Source: Capitulum mitella
Lineage: Eukaryota; Arthropoda; Thecostraca; Pollicipedomorpha; Pollicipedidae
Assembly: GCA_030062745.1 (NCBI GenBank)
Contig: CP099845.1
Location: 19,322,903 to 19,386,902 of the forward strand
Length of the DNA stretch: 64,000 nt
Direction of reading: 5' to 3'
In this document: positions 58,901 to 64,000 of the stretch, one piece after another
Position numbering within the stretch: position 1 is the first letter of the stretch
How the letters are laid out: each line of letters begins with the position of its first letter
The notes under the pieces: generated by a model
Told to the model about the DNA's origin: nothing
Seen by the model: the letters and a program-made list of their open reading frames with translations, nothing else
The model's database searches: none
Position numbers and translations under genes: made by a program

Positions 58901-61479
58901 GCGTCATCTGATCACGCCGTTTTACTCCTTGACCCGTGACCTGGAGACAGGCAACGTTTCATACCGGATTTTCTGACCAGCAACTGAGTACAGTTCTTTG
59001 GTTTACTGTTCTGGAATGTTTATTGGCAGTCATGCGCGTCTCGAAAGCACTAATATCTGGCAATATCTTATTCGCCAAGGGTGACCCAATCCCATGTGAT
59101 CCAGGCCGACCTGATTTGGCCTTTTGAAATATTATGTTTGTTCTCAATGCGAACCCAATTTGTGTGGCCACAAATGGTAAAAATTATATCCATGCCTTCT
59201 TTTTGTACAGTTTGCACTGCCCCAATGCTCTTACTTTTGGTCGCCAAAATAAAAACCTTTGAGGTAGCGAAAATAGCTTCCCGCAATATTAGGCTTTTGC
59301 GTCGCGACCGTGCACGCCGTCCGGTATCTGAATGACTTACGCGAAAGATGCTTTGGGGCACGGGTGTAAAAGGGATGTTACAAGATCCATTGTTATAAAA
59401 TTATGTGCTGTACTGTGTCGTATCAATGATAATGCGGCAGATAACACGACAGACACCAGAAATACCGGAGGTATATAAGTCAATACGTTGACGTAGGCTG
59501 ACCTTGTCTGACTCTAAAGTTTTAGCCGCTGACTTCATATGCGTGCGAGACACATTTGCAGCGTTGTATTCTAGTCAAGACACATACTTCAACTGGGAAA
59601 TTCGGAGAAAAGAGACTTCTGCCTTTGCAAAAAGGCGATTTTCTGCATTCATTTTCCGTTTTCTTTAAAGTGGTCAAATTTAGCCCCGAATGCCCTTGAT
59701 CCGCCCCACTTTGACAAATCAAGCCTACTTTTTACTGTTTAACATCCTACTGAGCCACGTGGAAGCCTTCGTTATAAACGTTTCCTGCTAAAAACACCAA
59801 CAGAATAATTTGACCTAAGATAACCTCCGGTGACCTTAATATTGACATTACTTGGGAAAATCAGGCGTTTTCTTCTACCTTCGACAAGGGTTTTCAAACA
59901 ATTCTTTTTTCAAGCAGTTTTTTCCTTTTTTGTTCTATTTTTCTTGTGGGACTCATAGTTCTCGAGGTCTTTTTTCGAAGGGGGGGAGCCCTTCATGAGC
60001 CCCAGAGTCCGGCCCAGCGAGGGTTAAACAAGAAAGAGAAATCATGAATCGTAAAGTCCATACGAAGCCGTCTTAAAGTGAACATTGTCAGAATGATATT
60101 TACGCCAAATATCCTGATCAAGATGAATCTCTGCACCTCAAAGACGAAAACAGACCATCGTGACATTTAGCTAATTTATATCTGTGAAACGACTAAGATA
60201 AACAATCAAGAATAAAATATAAGTACCTTATAGTGTTTAAGGCTAAAATGTGTGCCCGAACAGAACGAGACGAACAAACGAACAATTTGTAACCCTTGTA
60301 CGGAAACTGATGATCATTTTGCAGCTGCCAAGAAGGAAGTGCATGTTTTGGAGTCGGAATGTGAAACGTTCACCATAGATAAATATCATATGGGTCTAGG
60401 AAACCGATTTATTTTTCTACCAAGACACTGGCAATCACTTCGCAAGCAAGTGAAGAGGTCCCAGTAGTGTGCTGGGCGTGCTTGCGAGTTATTCACGCGA
60501 ATACTGGTTGGTATTTGATATCTACCCCGTAAATGAGCGGATGTGCTGACGACACCTGCCGCCAGAAACACGTGGAGTAGTGCGAATGCTCCCATTAGGA
60601 TGGGAGGTGCCTTTCGTGGGCCTGGAGTACTGGGGCAGACTGAGGTGGTCCACGTACGCAGCAGGACGGTCAGCAATGACCTGCAGTTGCTCTCGTTTGA
60701 CGCGTAACACCCGCGACATGACTGAATGGGGAAAAAATCTACGACCAGAAGACTGAATCATAAACTTGCAGTACTGAGCAACTGCCGAAAAGCAAAGCTG
60801 CAAAACTGAACTAAGAATAGGGATGATGGGTCCAACTGGCACACACAAGGCGTAATGCGTCGTCAAAATACGTGTTTCTATTTAGTGGTCACACATCGAA
60901 CGCGAGAACGTGTTCGCTACCGCCTGGTCACATGTCCAGTGGCGGCTGGTGGAAATGATAAAGGCCTGACCTGACCATTTCTCAGATGAGGTCTTACAAT
61001 GCTCAATTCGACACTATGTTACATTAAAAGACCTGACTTTTTTAATTAAGGTGACACTGTATCGGGACGTATAACGAAAACCCTTAGCATGCAGATGCGT
61101 CAAGGATGCAGCCTTTTGAACAAACTTCTCGAGGAACGCAAACTAAAAAGCAAAGCGCTGTTCTTCACGAGGGTGATATTTCCTTGCAGAACAAAGTCTG
61201 CAGAACAAAGTCCACAGAACAAAGTCTTATGGGTTATTTAGTGCCGAAAGCTGCATCCGCCGCATCGAGCAGTTGGCTGGAGGAGCGACAAAGACGAAGC
61301 CGGGTGCCCCGCTGGCAGCACCTTCTGACACCGTGTAAGGACCCACTGTTTTTCTTGTAGAGCAGTATCTCGAACTGATCCTGGTTCTGGTCCTCGAGAC
61401 TCTCCTCGAACCTGGCGATGGTGTCCTTGTCGGTGAGGTCGCCGTACATGAAGCTGCACCGGCAAGACTTCTGCATGAC
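25009..61479 (-). CDS. eag: EAG-type voltage-gated potassium channel (11 exons, N-terminus missing)
   Basis: The minus-strand exons in order are 61479-61347, 55429-55301, 53663-53539, 45428-45033, 42095-41893, 41323-41103, 38810-38611, 35163-34911, 30487-30291, 26745-26585 and 25996-25009. All junctions are GT-AG with matching phases, giving 1,001 residues plus TAG. Order: end of PAS/PAC, S1-S3, S4 ([15 protein letters not shown]), S5, pore with filter SVGFGN, S6, C-linker, cyclic-nucleotide-binding homology domain, basic linker, Gly-rich stretch, C-terminal coiled coil. Near-identity to fly EAG runs over long segments ([39 protein letters not shown]). The protein forms tetrameric plasma-membrane channels that shape neuron and muscle firing; that is family knowledge. 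The PAS join reads KKNRTPLW as in vertebrate KCNH1, without the extra insert between KKN and TPLW that I recall in fly EAG. The exons for the start and early PAS are not in the window. The total intron span is 36 kb. Confidence 0.97.
26585..26745 (-). CDS. eag: eag exon 10: basic linker after the nucleotide-binding homology domain
   Basis: The acceptor is ttcctgcag and the donor gtgcgc. It encodes [39 protein letters not shown] and [14 protein letters not shown]. This is the conserved segment after NLRHR in fly EAG. It overlaps the region of calmodulin and phosphoinositide control in the family (knowledge, not seen here). It enters in phase 0 and leaves in phase 2. Confidence 0.96.
27563..28782. 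mobile_element. Non-autonomous TTAA-bounded DNA element, family B copy 2
   Basis: This is the best-preserved copy. It begins TTAACCCTATTCCCGGCAGG and ends CCTCCGGGAATAGGGTTAA, so 12-base inverted ends CCCTATTCCCGG sit inside duplicated TTAA. Subterminal C-runs and G-runs and the palindrome GAGATCTC follow. It is 1,220 bp with no transposase frame. The interior holds AGGTCA clusters at about 27893-27930 and 28190-28232. TTAA target plus CCC start are as in piggyBac-type elements; that placement is inference. Confidence 0.88.
28215..28227 (+). promoter_or_regulatory. Perfect DR1 of AGGTCA (nuclear-receptor-type site) inside element
   Basis: AGGTCA-A-AGGTCA lies in a run of five AGGTCA-like half-sites over about 40 bases (28193-28232). 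DR1 is the classic site for HNF4 and RXR/Usp-type receptors. The related copy near 16.35 kb has one damaged half-site (AGGTTG). Binding is not shown by sequence alone. Confidence 0.55.
30291..30487 (-). CDS. eag: eag exon 9: second half of the cyclic-nucleotide-binding homology domain
   Basis: The acceptor is cgcccctag and the donor gtgagc, phase 1 to 0. It encodes [60 protein letters not shown] and NLRHR. The TYNL stretch near its end is the beta-strand that fills the nucleotide pocket as an intrinsic ligand in EAG-family channels. The usual Lys before GDVFGD is Gln here. Confidence 0.97.
30488..34910 (-). other. eag intron with family C element
   Basis: GC-rich stretches at 31240-31380 and 31780-32110, a C-run followed by an A-run at about 32170-32190, and the TTAA element 33495-34711. 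No coding homology is recognised. Confidence 0.55.
33495..34711. mobile_element. Non-autonomous TTAA-bounded DNA element, family C
   Basis: The left end is TTAACCCG and, about 30 bases on, GACTGGGGGGGGGGGCAGTT. The right end read backwards is TTAACCCGTCCCCGACTGGG, followed by the same G-run and CAGTTGGC. The inverted ends therefore match, with about 30 extra bases on the left. It is 1,217 bp with no frame resembling a transposase. The last 500 bases are dense in GACCTGACCT/AGGTCA words (about 34230-34575). Confidence 0.8.
34911..35163 (-). CDS. eag: eag exon 8: C-linker end and first half of the nucleotide-binding homology domain
   Basis: The acceptor is cgtcatcag and the donor gtgagt, phase 0 to 1. 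It encodes [59 protein letters not shown] and [16 protein letters not shown]. Almost every residue matches fly EAG except local changes such as VHFN for MHFM and TLCYIVS for SLCFIVT. Confidence 0.98.
35164..38610 (-). other. eag intron; polypurine tract and one unassigned frame
   Basis: GC-rich flanks lie next to both exons (35165-35460 and 38040-38600). A polypurine stretch runs about 37497-37625. On the plus strand 37210-37392 is a 60-codon frame ([20 protein letters not shown] is part of it) that looks protein-like but has no neighbour or match I recognise. It may be a decayed repeat. Confidence 0.5.
37497..37625. repeat. Polypurine/polypyrimidine tract
   Basis: The plus strand is almost all A and G over about 125 bases (for example GGGGAGAGAGAAAGGAAGGG at 37583-37602). 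On the eag sense strand it is polypyrimidine but is far from any acceptor. It can form triplex-type DNA in principle. Confidence 0.65.
38611..38810 (-). CDS. eag: eag exon 7: S6 end and C-linker
   Basis: The acceptor is cgtgccgcag and the donor gtagag, phase 1 to 0. It encodes [59 protein letters not shown] and TKGIDTDK. It holds the inner end of S6 and the helices that link the gate to the cytoplasmic ring. Confidence 0.98.
40880..41038 (-). mobile_element. tRNA-derived SINE (3' end not set)
   Basis: On the minus strand an A box TGGCGGAGTGG (41030-41020) and a B box GGTTCGAGTGC (40986-40976) are spaced as in RNA polymerase III tRNA promoters, with CTCGCCTTGCGGCCG between. The cloverleaf is degenerate and the sequence runs on into an unrelated body (AATAACCCAATGGCCACCGA near 40880-40900), as in SINEs. 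The body may extend further, to about 40730. Confidence 0.65.
41051..41088 (-). repeat. eag: Diverged duplicate of the eag S6 exon end and donor
   Basis: About 50 bases inside the intron, the minus strand reads TTCACCATCGGCATGGTGAT followed by CACGGCAGGGTA. This mirrors the end of exon 6 (TTCACCATCTGCATGATGAT, CATTGCAGGTGA). Translated in matching phase it is FTIGMVITA against FTICMMIIA. It is either an old tandem duplication or a candidate alternative exon end. Confidence 0.75.
41103..41323 (-). CDS. eag: eag exon 6: pore loop, selectivity filter and S6 start
   Basis: The acceptor is ctgtcccacag and the donor gtgagg, phase 2 to 1. It encodes [55 protein letters not shown] and [19 protein letters not shown]. 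The filter SVGFGN is at 41178-41161. The turret carries an N-glycosylation sequon NIT and is close to fly EAG. Confidence 0.98.
41893..42095 (-). CDS. eag: eag exon 5: S4 voltage sensor and S5
   Basis: The acceptor is ctgctgccgcag and the donor gtgcgt, phase 0 to 2. It encodes [57 protein letters not shown] and [10 protein letters not shown]. Regularly spaced Arg/Lys of S4 are all present. The intron after it (41324-41892) shows nothing else recognisable. Confidence 0.98.
42096..45032 (-). other. eag intron with CpG-rich block
   Basis: 42680-43460 is strongly GC- and CpG-rich with several open frames but no coding homology. It also contains a GCGTGCGTGCGT run near 43453. 44570-45000 is GC-rich next to exon 4. 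These could be regulatory islands; nothing in the sequence proves it. Confidence 0.5.
45033..45428 (-). CDS. eag: eag exon 4: pre-S1, S1, S2 and S3
   Basis: The acceptor is ctcgttttcag and the donor gtaagt, phase 0 to 0, 132 codons. It encodes [39 protein letters not shown] (S1 start), [36 protein letters not shown] (S2), [36 protein letters not shown] (S3) and FNAFDHDED. The acidic charges of S2 and S3 that pair with S4 are present. The start is the last unit of a 39-bp array. Confidence 0.98.
45410..45562 (-). repeat. eag: 39-bp in-frame minisatellite across the eag exon 4 start
   Basis: Period 39 bp (13 codons), about 3.5 visible units with degenerate relatives out to 45.9 kb. The units read [36 protein letters not shown] and an older one. 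The second unit keeps an intact acceptor (ttccag at 45473-45468); the third has lost its AG; the fourth has an AG in shifted register. The frame stays open through the units, so use of the second unit's acceptor would add 13 residues before S1. Confidence 0.9.
46800..47160. repeat. GAATCGATTC-rich palindromic block
   Basis: Variants of the 10-base palindrome GAATCGATTC (GGATCGATTCC, GAATCGGTTCC, ATCGATTCAATCGATTTCAT) recur more than a dozen times in about 360 bases. A small outlier lies at 1635-1705. The core ATCGAT is also the core of DREF-type sites in flies. It may be the interior of an uncharacterised repeat. Confidence 0.7.
48510..48773. repeat. Pair of direct repeats about 60 bp, 205 bp apart, around AT-rich DNA
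   Basis: CCAATATTTCGCAG begins at 48515 and again at 48720. The match goes on through ATGATTT, AAACATGGCGTTTATTA and CTGACTA with some changes. Between them is AT-rich DNA full of TTAAT/ATTAA words. A like AT-rich string (TTTAGCCTAATAA) occurs near 56930. It could be a tandem duplication or terminal repeats of a small unknown element. Confidence 0.7.
51181..51462. repeat. 144-bp diverged tandem duplication in an open frame
   Basis: GGGCAATAA begins at 51181 and again at 51325. The units share GCGTTTAAA-type words, AGCAGGTAG, TAGAAGG..TTGCCGAG and GATGG/TATGGT.CATTT. 144 is 48 codons, and the minus strand is open through both units (51449-51129), reading [13 protein letters not shown] against [13 protein letters not shown] and [11 protein letters not shown] against [11 protein letters not shown]. 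It may be coding or a piece of a satellite array. Confidence 0.8.
53123..53158. repeat. Perfect palindrome, 15-bp arms and 6-nt loop
   Basis: ATACGGAATTTATGA, loop GTAAAT, then its exact reverse complement. Just before it lies a second AT palindrome (ATTCATATATATGAAT at about 53098-53113). No gene is adjacent; exon 3 of eag is 380 bases away. Confidence 0.9.
53539..53663 (-). CDS. eag: eag exon 3: linker between PAS and S1
   Basis: The acceptor is tgttggcag and the donor gtaagg, phase 1 to 0. It encodes [38 protein letters not shown] and IAH. The [13 protein letters not shown] run is the conserved basic segment after the PAS domain. The middle ([17 protein letters not shown]) differs from fly. 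Confidence 0.96.
54817..54918. repeat. (CA)n/(CG)n mixed microsatellite
   Basis: Alternating purine-pyrimidine ACACACAAACGCACAC, then GCGCACGCGCACGCGCACGC, then CCCACCCACC. The alternating CG/CA part could take up left-handed DNA. Confidence 0.85.
55218..55268. repeat. (TCTCTG)n microsatellite near the exon 2 donor
   Basis: About eight units of the hexamer. On the eag sense strand it reads CAGAGA repeats starting some 30 bases after the donor at 55300. CAGAGA-type runs can act as purine-rich splicing enhancers; that is inference. Confidence 0.9.
55301..55429 (-). CDS. eag: eag exon 2: end of PAS/PAC motif
   Basis: The acceptor is tgtgttccag and the donor gttagt, phase 1 to 1. It encodes [40 protein letters not shown] and NR. 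APIRNE and DITALKQPI are the PAC hallmarks of EAG channels. The split codon with exon 1 gives Arg: KKN-R-TPLW, as in vertebrate KCNH1. Confidence 0.97.
57260..58461. mobile_element. Non-autonomous TTAA-bounded DNA element, family B copy 3 (reversed)
   Basis: It is reversed relative to copies 1 and 2: starts CTAGCCCTATTTCCGGAG (target TTAA changed to CTAG) and ends GCCCGCCGGAAATAAGATTAA. The inner order (G-run, GAGATCTCGAGAACCAC near 57345, then the rest backwards) follows the sister copies. It is about 1.2 kb and more diverged than the other two, so probably older. Confidence 0.78.
58458..60027. mobile_element. Non-autonomous TTAA-bounded DNA element, family D
   Basis: The left end is TTAACCTTCGCCAGACCCAG and GGGGCTTCATGA follows. 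The right end read backwards is TTAACCCTCGCTGGGC, then TCTGGGGCTCATGAAGG. The inverted ends are clear though imperfect. It is 1,570 bp. The first TTAA is the last TTAA of the family B copy beside it. No transposase-like frame is evident. Confidence 0.72.
61187..61230. repeat. 14-bp tandem repeat, three units
   Basis: GCAGAACAAAGTCT, GCAGAACAAAGTCC, ACAGAACAAAGTCT in a row, 120 bases into the intron after eag exon 1. Small and probably neutral. Confidence 0.85.
61347..61479 (-). CDS. eag: eag exon 1 of this window: middle of PAS domain
   Basis: The acceptor is gtttgccttcag and the donor gtgggt, phase 0 to 1. It encodes [39 protein letters not shown] and LYKKN. It is the PAS segment after GYNRAE in fly. 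The fly has CRVSCFMYG; here CRCSFMYG is one residue shorter. At least one further exon upstream is required. Confidence 0.97.
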
Positions 61480-64000
61480 CTGAAGGCAAACGGGTGACCT
61501 TACGCACTGAGGAGACACCTATCTTCCTGACCCCACGGCTGGATCAGCGGCGAGTGTGTAACCATGTTTTTAAGACAATGGGTATGATCTATCATGGTCA
61601 GCAAGTGTTCAATGTGTGTTGTTTTCCGGAAGGAGCCTGCAAATGCATATCGGCATCATTAGCGATACACGTGGTACTAAAACACCCAGCCAGTGTGGAA
61701 AGGTGATATAGGAACAACGGGCATGGTCATTTTCCTAAAAAGCATGTGCTGGTCAGCATATTCACTGGTAAACCGAGAGAAAGTAAGTTTTCGAACCTTA
61801 GCAAAGTCAAAGCGAAGGTTCGCCATAATTACTTCGTTACGTTTGCTGCATTCAAGAGAACAACGAACGACTTTCTTCGAACTTTTTCGTCGCTTTCCGA
61901 AAAAATACGTGATATTCCGCATAAAACAGCAGCAGTAAAAGAAGACGCCGTTGGTTTTCTACGGTCCCGGTCATCAGTCGATTTACTTTCAAAGGCAAAG
62001 GCTTAATTCGGGTACAAATAGCTGTCCAACTTCAGGACGACGTTTTCTCTTCACGCCTGGAGTGTCGGCGTCTCGTTTGAGCCTCTCGCGCCGATGAACA
62101 CCCTCAACATGCCCGAAAGCAGTCTGCCTCGATGACCTCTCCCCGCGTTCCAAAGTTGTGCGGTCCGTTGAACAGATGCGGCTGCTCAGACCGCCATAGT
62201 TCAGGGGTCAGGTCTCGGGAAAACGGTCCCAACGGCCGCTCTCTGCCGCGTGTCTGACGACTGTCACAGTGTCTGGCTCGTATCCAGGTCAGCGCTGAAA
62301 TCTGCCGCAGACTGATGGCGACGTCATGCGGTTGCATCTACATGTGTAGTAACTTATAATGCTGGACGCCGAGGGTTCCTACCAGCTTTTAAGAATGCTG
62401 ACGTTAGTCTTGTCCGCGTGGAGATCTCCTTAAGACGGCTTTAGCCTCATCGATTTAAAAATGTCCCCTCACCTATAGTTTCAGCAGTGGTACACAATTT
62501 CAGTGCTCACCATTCAGGCCGGTGGCAGTGAAGCAGCTCTTTGGTTACCTCTGAGCGGGTGATGTCGTTCCTGTACCACGTTTCGACAAATATCATCTTA
62601 ACGCGCAACACCTTGAAATGTTTTCAAGTTAGGAAAAAACTGCGAATGGCCAATAGCCTTAAGTTACACCTGGGAACTGGGATGTAGATTCAACAACTGT
62701 TAGCGTTTTCAGACAGCTTACACCTTCAGAGTAAGCCTTCAGGCTAAGCTTTCAGGGTAACGCCTTCGGTTTCGGGGGAAATACAAGACACCGGGAATCG
62801 TTAGACAGCCGCTGCCAAAGTCCACACGTCACGGGCACCCACGCGCGGCGGCCACAACTTACGACCCACCCCCACCGCCGCCGGCCGGGCCCCGGCACCG
62901 CGATGCAACATTCACGCCGCTGCCCGAGCCCCCGCCTCGCCGCGGGCGGCGTCGGTGCGGGCGGCTTAGCGCTGACCTGCACCTCGGCCGGCTCGGAGCG
63001 CGCGCCGGCCACGCCCGGCTGATTTACGGCGGGCCGCTGCGGCGCCGACGCCGGCCTGGTGACCGCCGCGGGTGCTCCGGCCGTCGAGGCGCGTCCCACG
63101 GTCCCACGGCGCCCGGCCCGGGGCGGCCTCGACCACGGAAAGGCGGGGCTGGCCGCCTGCAGCCGCCTGCTCGCGTCGGGACGGCGTGGAGTAAAGCGGG
63201 ACGATTCTGGTTCAGGTAGGGGCTGAAACGTGCATCAGCATCCGCATACGAGTCCGGAGTCAGGCTCAGGGTTGACGTTAGCGACCAGGGCGCGTTCCGG
63301 TCCTCAAAACGGGTCGGGCATGCATGTGTGCCGAAGTTACGGAAATGTCGGTCCGAAACCGGATGGTGTCAGTCCGCGTGACGACGCCATTCGGCTCCGC
63401 GTCTGGCCAGATTCGGAAAACATGAGGCTCAGGTCCATGGCAGGGTTCGTGTTCAGGGTCCGGGTCGGGGTCAAGCTCACGTTGTGTCAAGATCGGTGTC
63501 ATGGTCGGAGACCAGAAGCGATGGGCGGTCTCCAGGCTGCATCATCACGCACATCCAAGTCATCCTCCGAGCGGGGTCAAGGCCAGGGTCAAGGTCCGCC
63601 TCTGGAGCACGGCCGGTAACCGGAGGCCGCCGCAGTCCCCGGGCCCGGTCCGCACGTGGATGTGGGTCGAGCCAGGCCCACGGCCGGACCGTGCGCGCCG
63701 GGCCGCTGTCTGCACTCGGCCGGCCGGCCCGGCGACCGTCGGCGGCCGGCGACGACGCTCCGGCTGTCGTGACGGGCGACAGATCGACCGGGGGCGTCAC
63801 GCGCCGCGTCACGGCCGCCGGACGGGCCGGCAGCGCCGCCCGCCGCCGGCCGGCCGGACGCCGCTGATGGTGGTCTGATGGTCTCCGGAGGCGCCCCGTG
63901 GGCAAGGCGCCCTCCCGGGCGACCGTCCTGGTGTCCGGGACAGCCGGCGACGGTGCACGGTCGGACCTGCCAGTCCTGCACGGCGACCAAGTCTTAAAAC
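61480..64000 (-). other. Upstream eag intron; CpG- and GGGTC-rich end
   Basis: I could not find the exon for the N-terminus and early PAS here. 62780-64000 is very GC- and CpG-rich. 63180-63610 is dense in GGTC/GGGTCAAGG words. It may be close to a promoter, or just an island. Confidence 0.5.

Larger units (their letters stand above)
55430..61346 (-). other. eag intron with two abutting TTAA elements
   Basis: It contains family B (57260-58461) and family D (58458-60027), which share one TTAA. A CpG-rich block lies at 56480-56720 and a 14-bp CAGAACAAAGTCT tandem at about 61187-61230 just past exon 1. No gene is recognised. Confidence 0.6.

Noticed and set aside
62550-62590. Minus-strand YRNDITRSE followed by a GT donor, as a candidate for the missing upstream eag exon (expected ...GYNRAE)
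   Set aside because: Only the last residues resemble the target; the sequence upstream does not read as PAS (no IVYCN-type stretch) and the phase match alone is weak.
1-64000. CRISPR arrays, operons, rRNA genes or retroelement coding regions
   Set aside because: The window is spliced animal DNA; no regularly spaced identical repeats, rRNA-like sequence or reverse-transcriptase motifs were seen.

Overview
This window is animal nuclear DNA. Its short exons are GC-rich with strongly G/C-ending codons, have canonical GT-AG junctions, and lie in long AT-richer introns full of repeats. Two neural genes can be assembled by hand from exact splice phases. Both match arthropod families best (Sidestep-type immunoglobulin receptor; Ether-a-go-go potassium channel). 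An arthropod is therefore very likely. The very high GC of the exons would fit a crustacean such as a barnacle, but that is an inference and not a species identification.

Layout. (1) About 3.4-18.8 kb, plus strand: the 3' two thirds of a Sidestep-family cell-surface receptor (Ig2-Ig5, one fibronectin III domain, one transmembrane helix, a cytoplasmic tail ending -SVV). The signal peptide and V-type Ig1 were not found and probably lie upstream. The first Ig2 half-exon (3425-3533) is one base off phase. (2) 18.8-25.0 kb: intergenic, with no gene recognised. (3) 25.0-61.5 kb, minus strand: eleven exons (1,001 residues) of an EAG (KCNH1/5-type) voltage-gated potassium channel, from inside the PAS domain to the stop codon. 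The first N-terminal exon or exons are missing and probably lie beyond 64 kb. The two genes converge tail to tail. In flies Sidestep guides motor axons through Beat receptors and EAG controls motor-neuron and muscle excitability, so both are neuronal, but nothing here shows a functional link.

Repeats. Six non-autonomous DNA elements of about 1.2-1.6 kb are bounded by TTAA and start CCC/CCT inside it (piggyBac-like target and ends). They belong to at least four families and cover about 7.8 kb, all in introns. Their interiors are rich in AGGTCA half-sites, including a perfect DR1. There is also one tRNA-like SINE, several microsatellites, a GAATCGATTC-rich block, and an in-frame 144-bp tandem duplication.

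The most unusual feature is that minisatellites straddle exon edges. Three different 3' splice sites (two in the Sidestep gene, one in eag) lie at the end of short tandem arrays whose units each repeat the acceptor and the start of the exon. A fourth exon edge, the eag S6 donor, has a single diverged duplicate just inside the intron. In eag the array unit is 39 bp (13 codons) and stays open, so alternative acceptors could insert 13-residue modules in front of S1.
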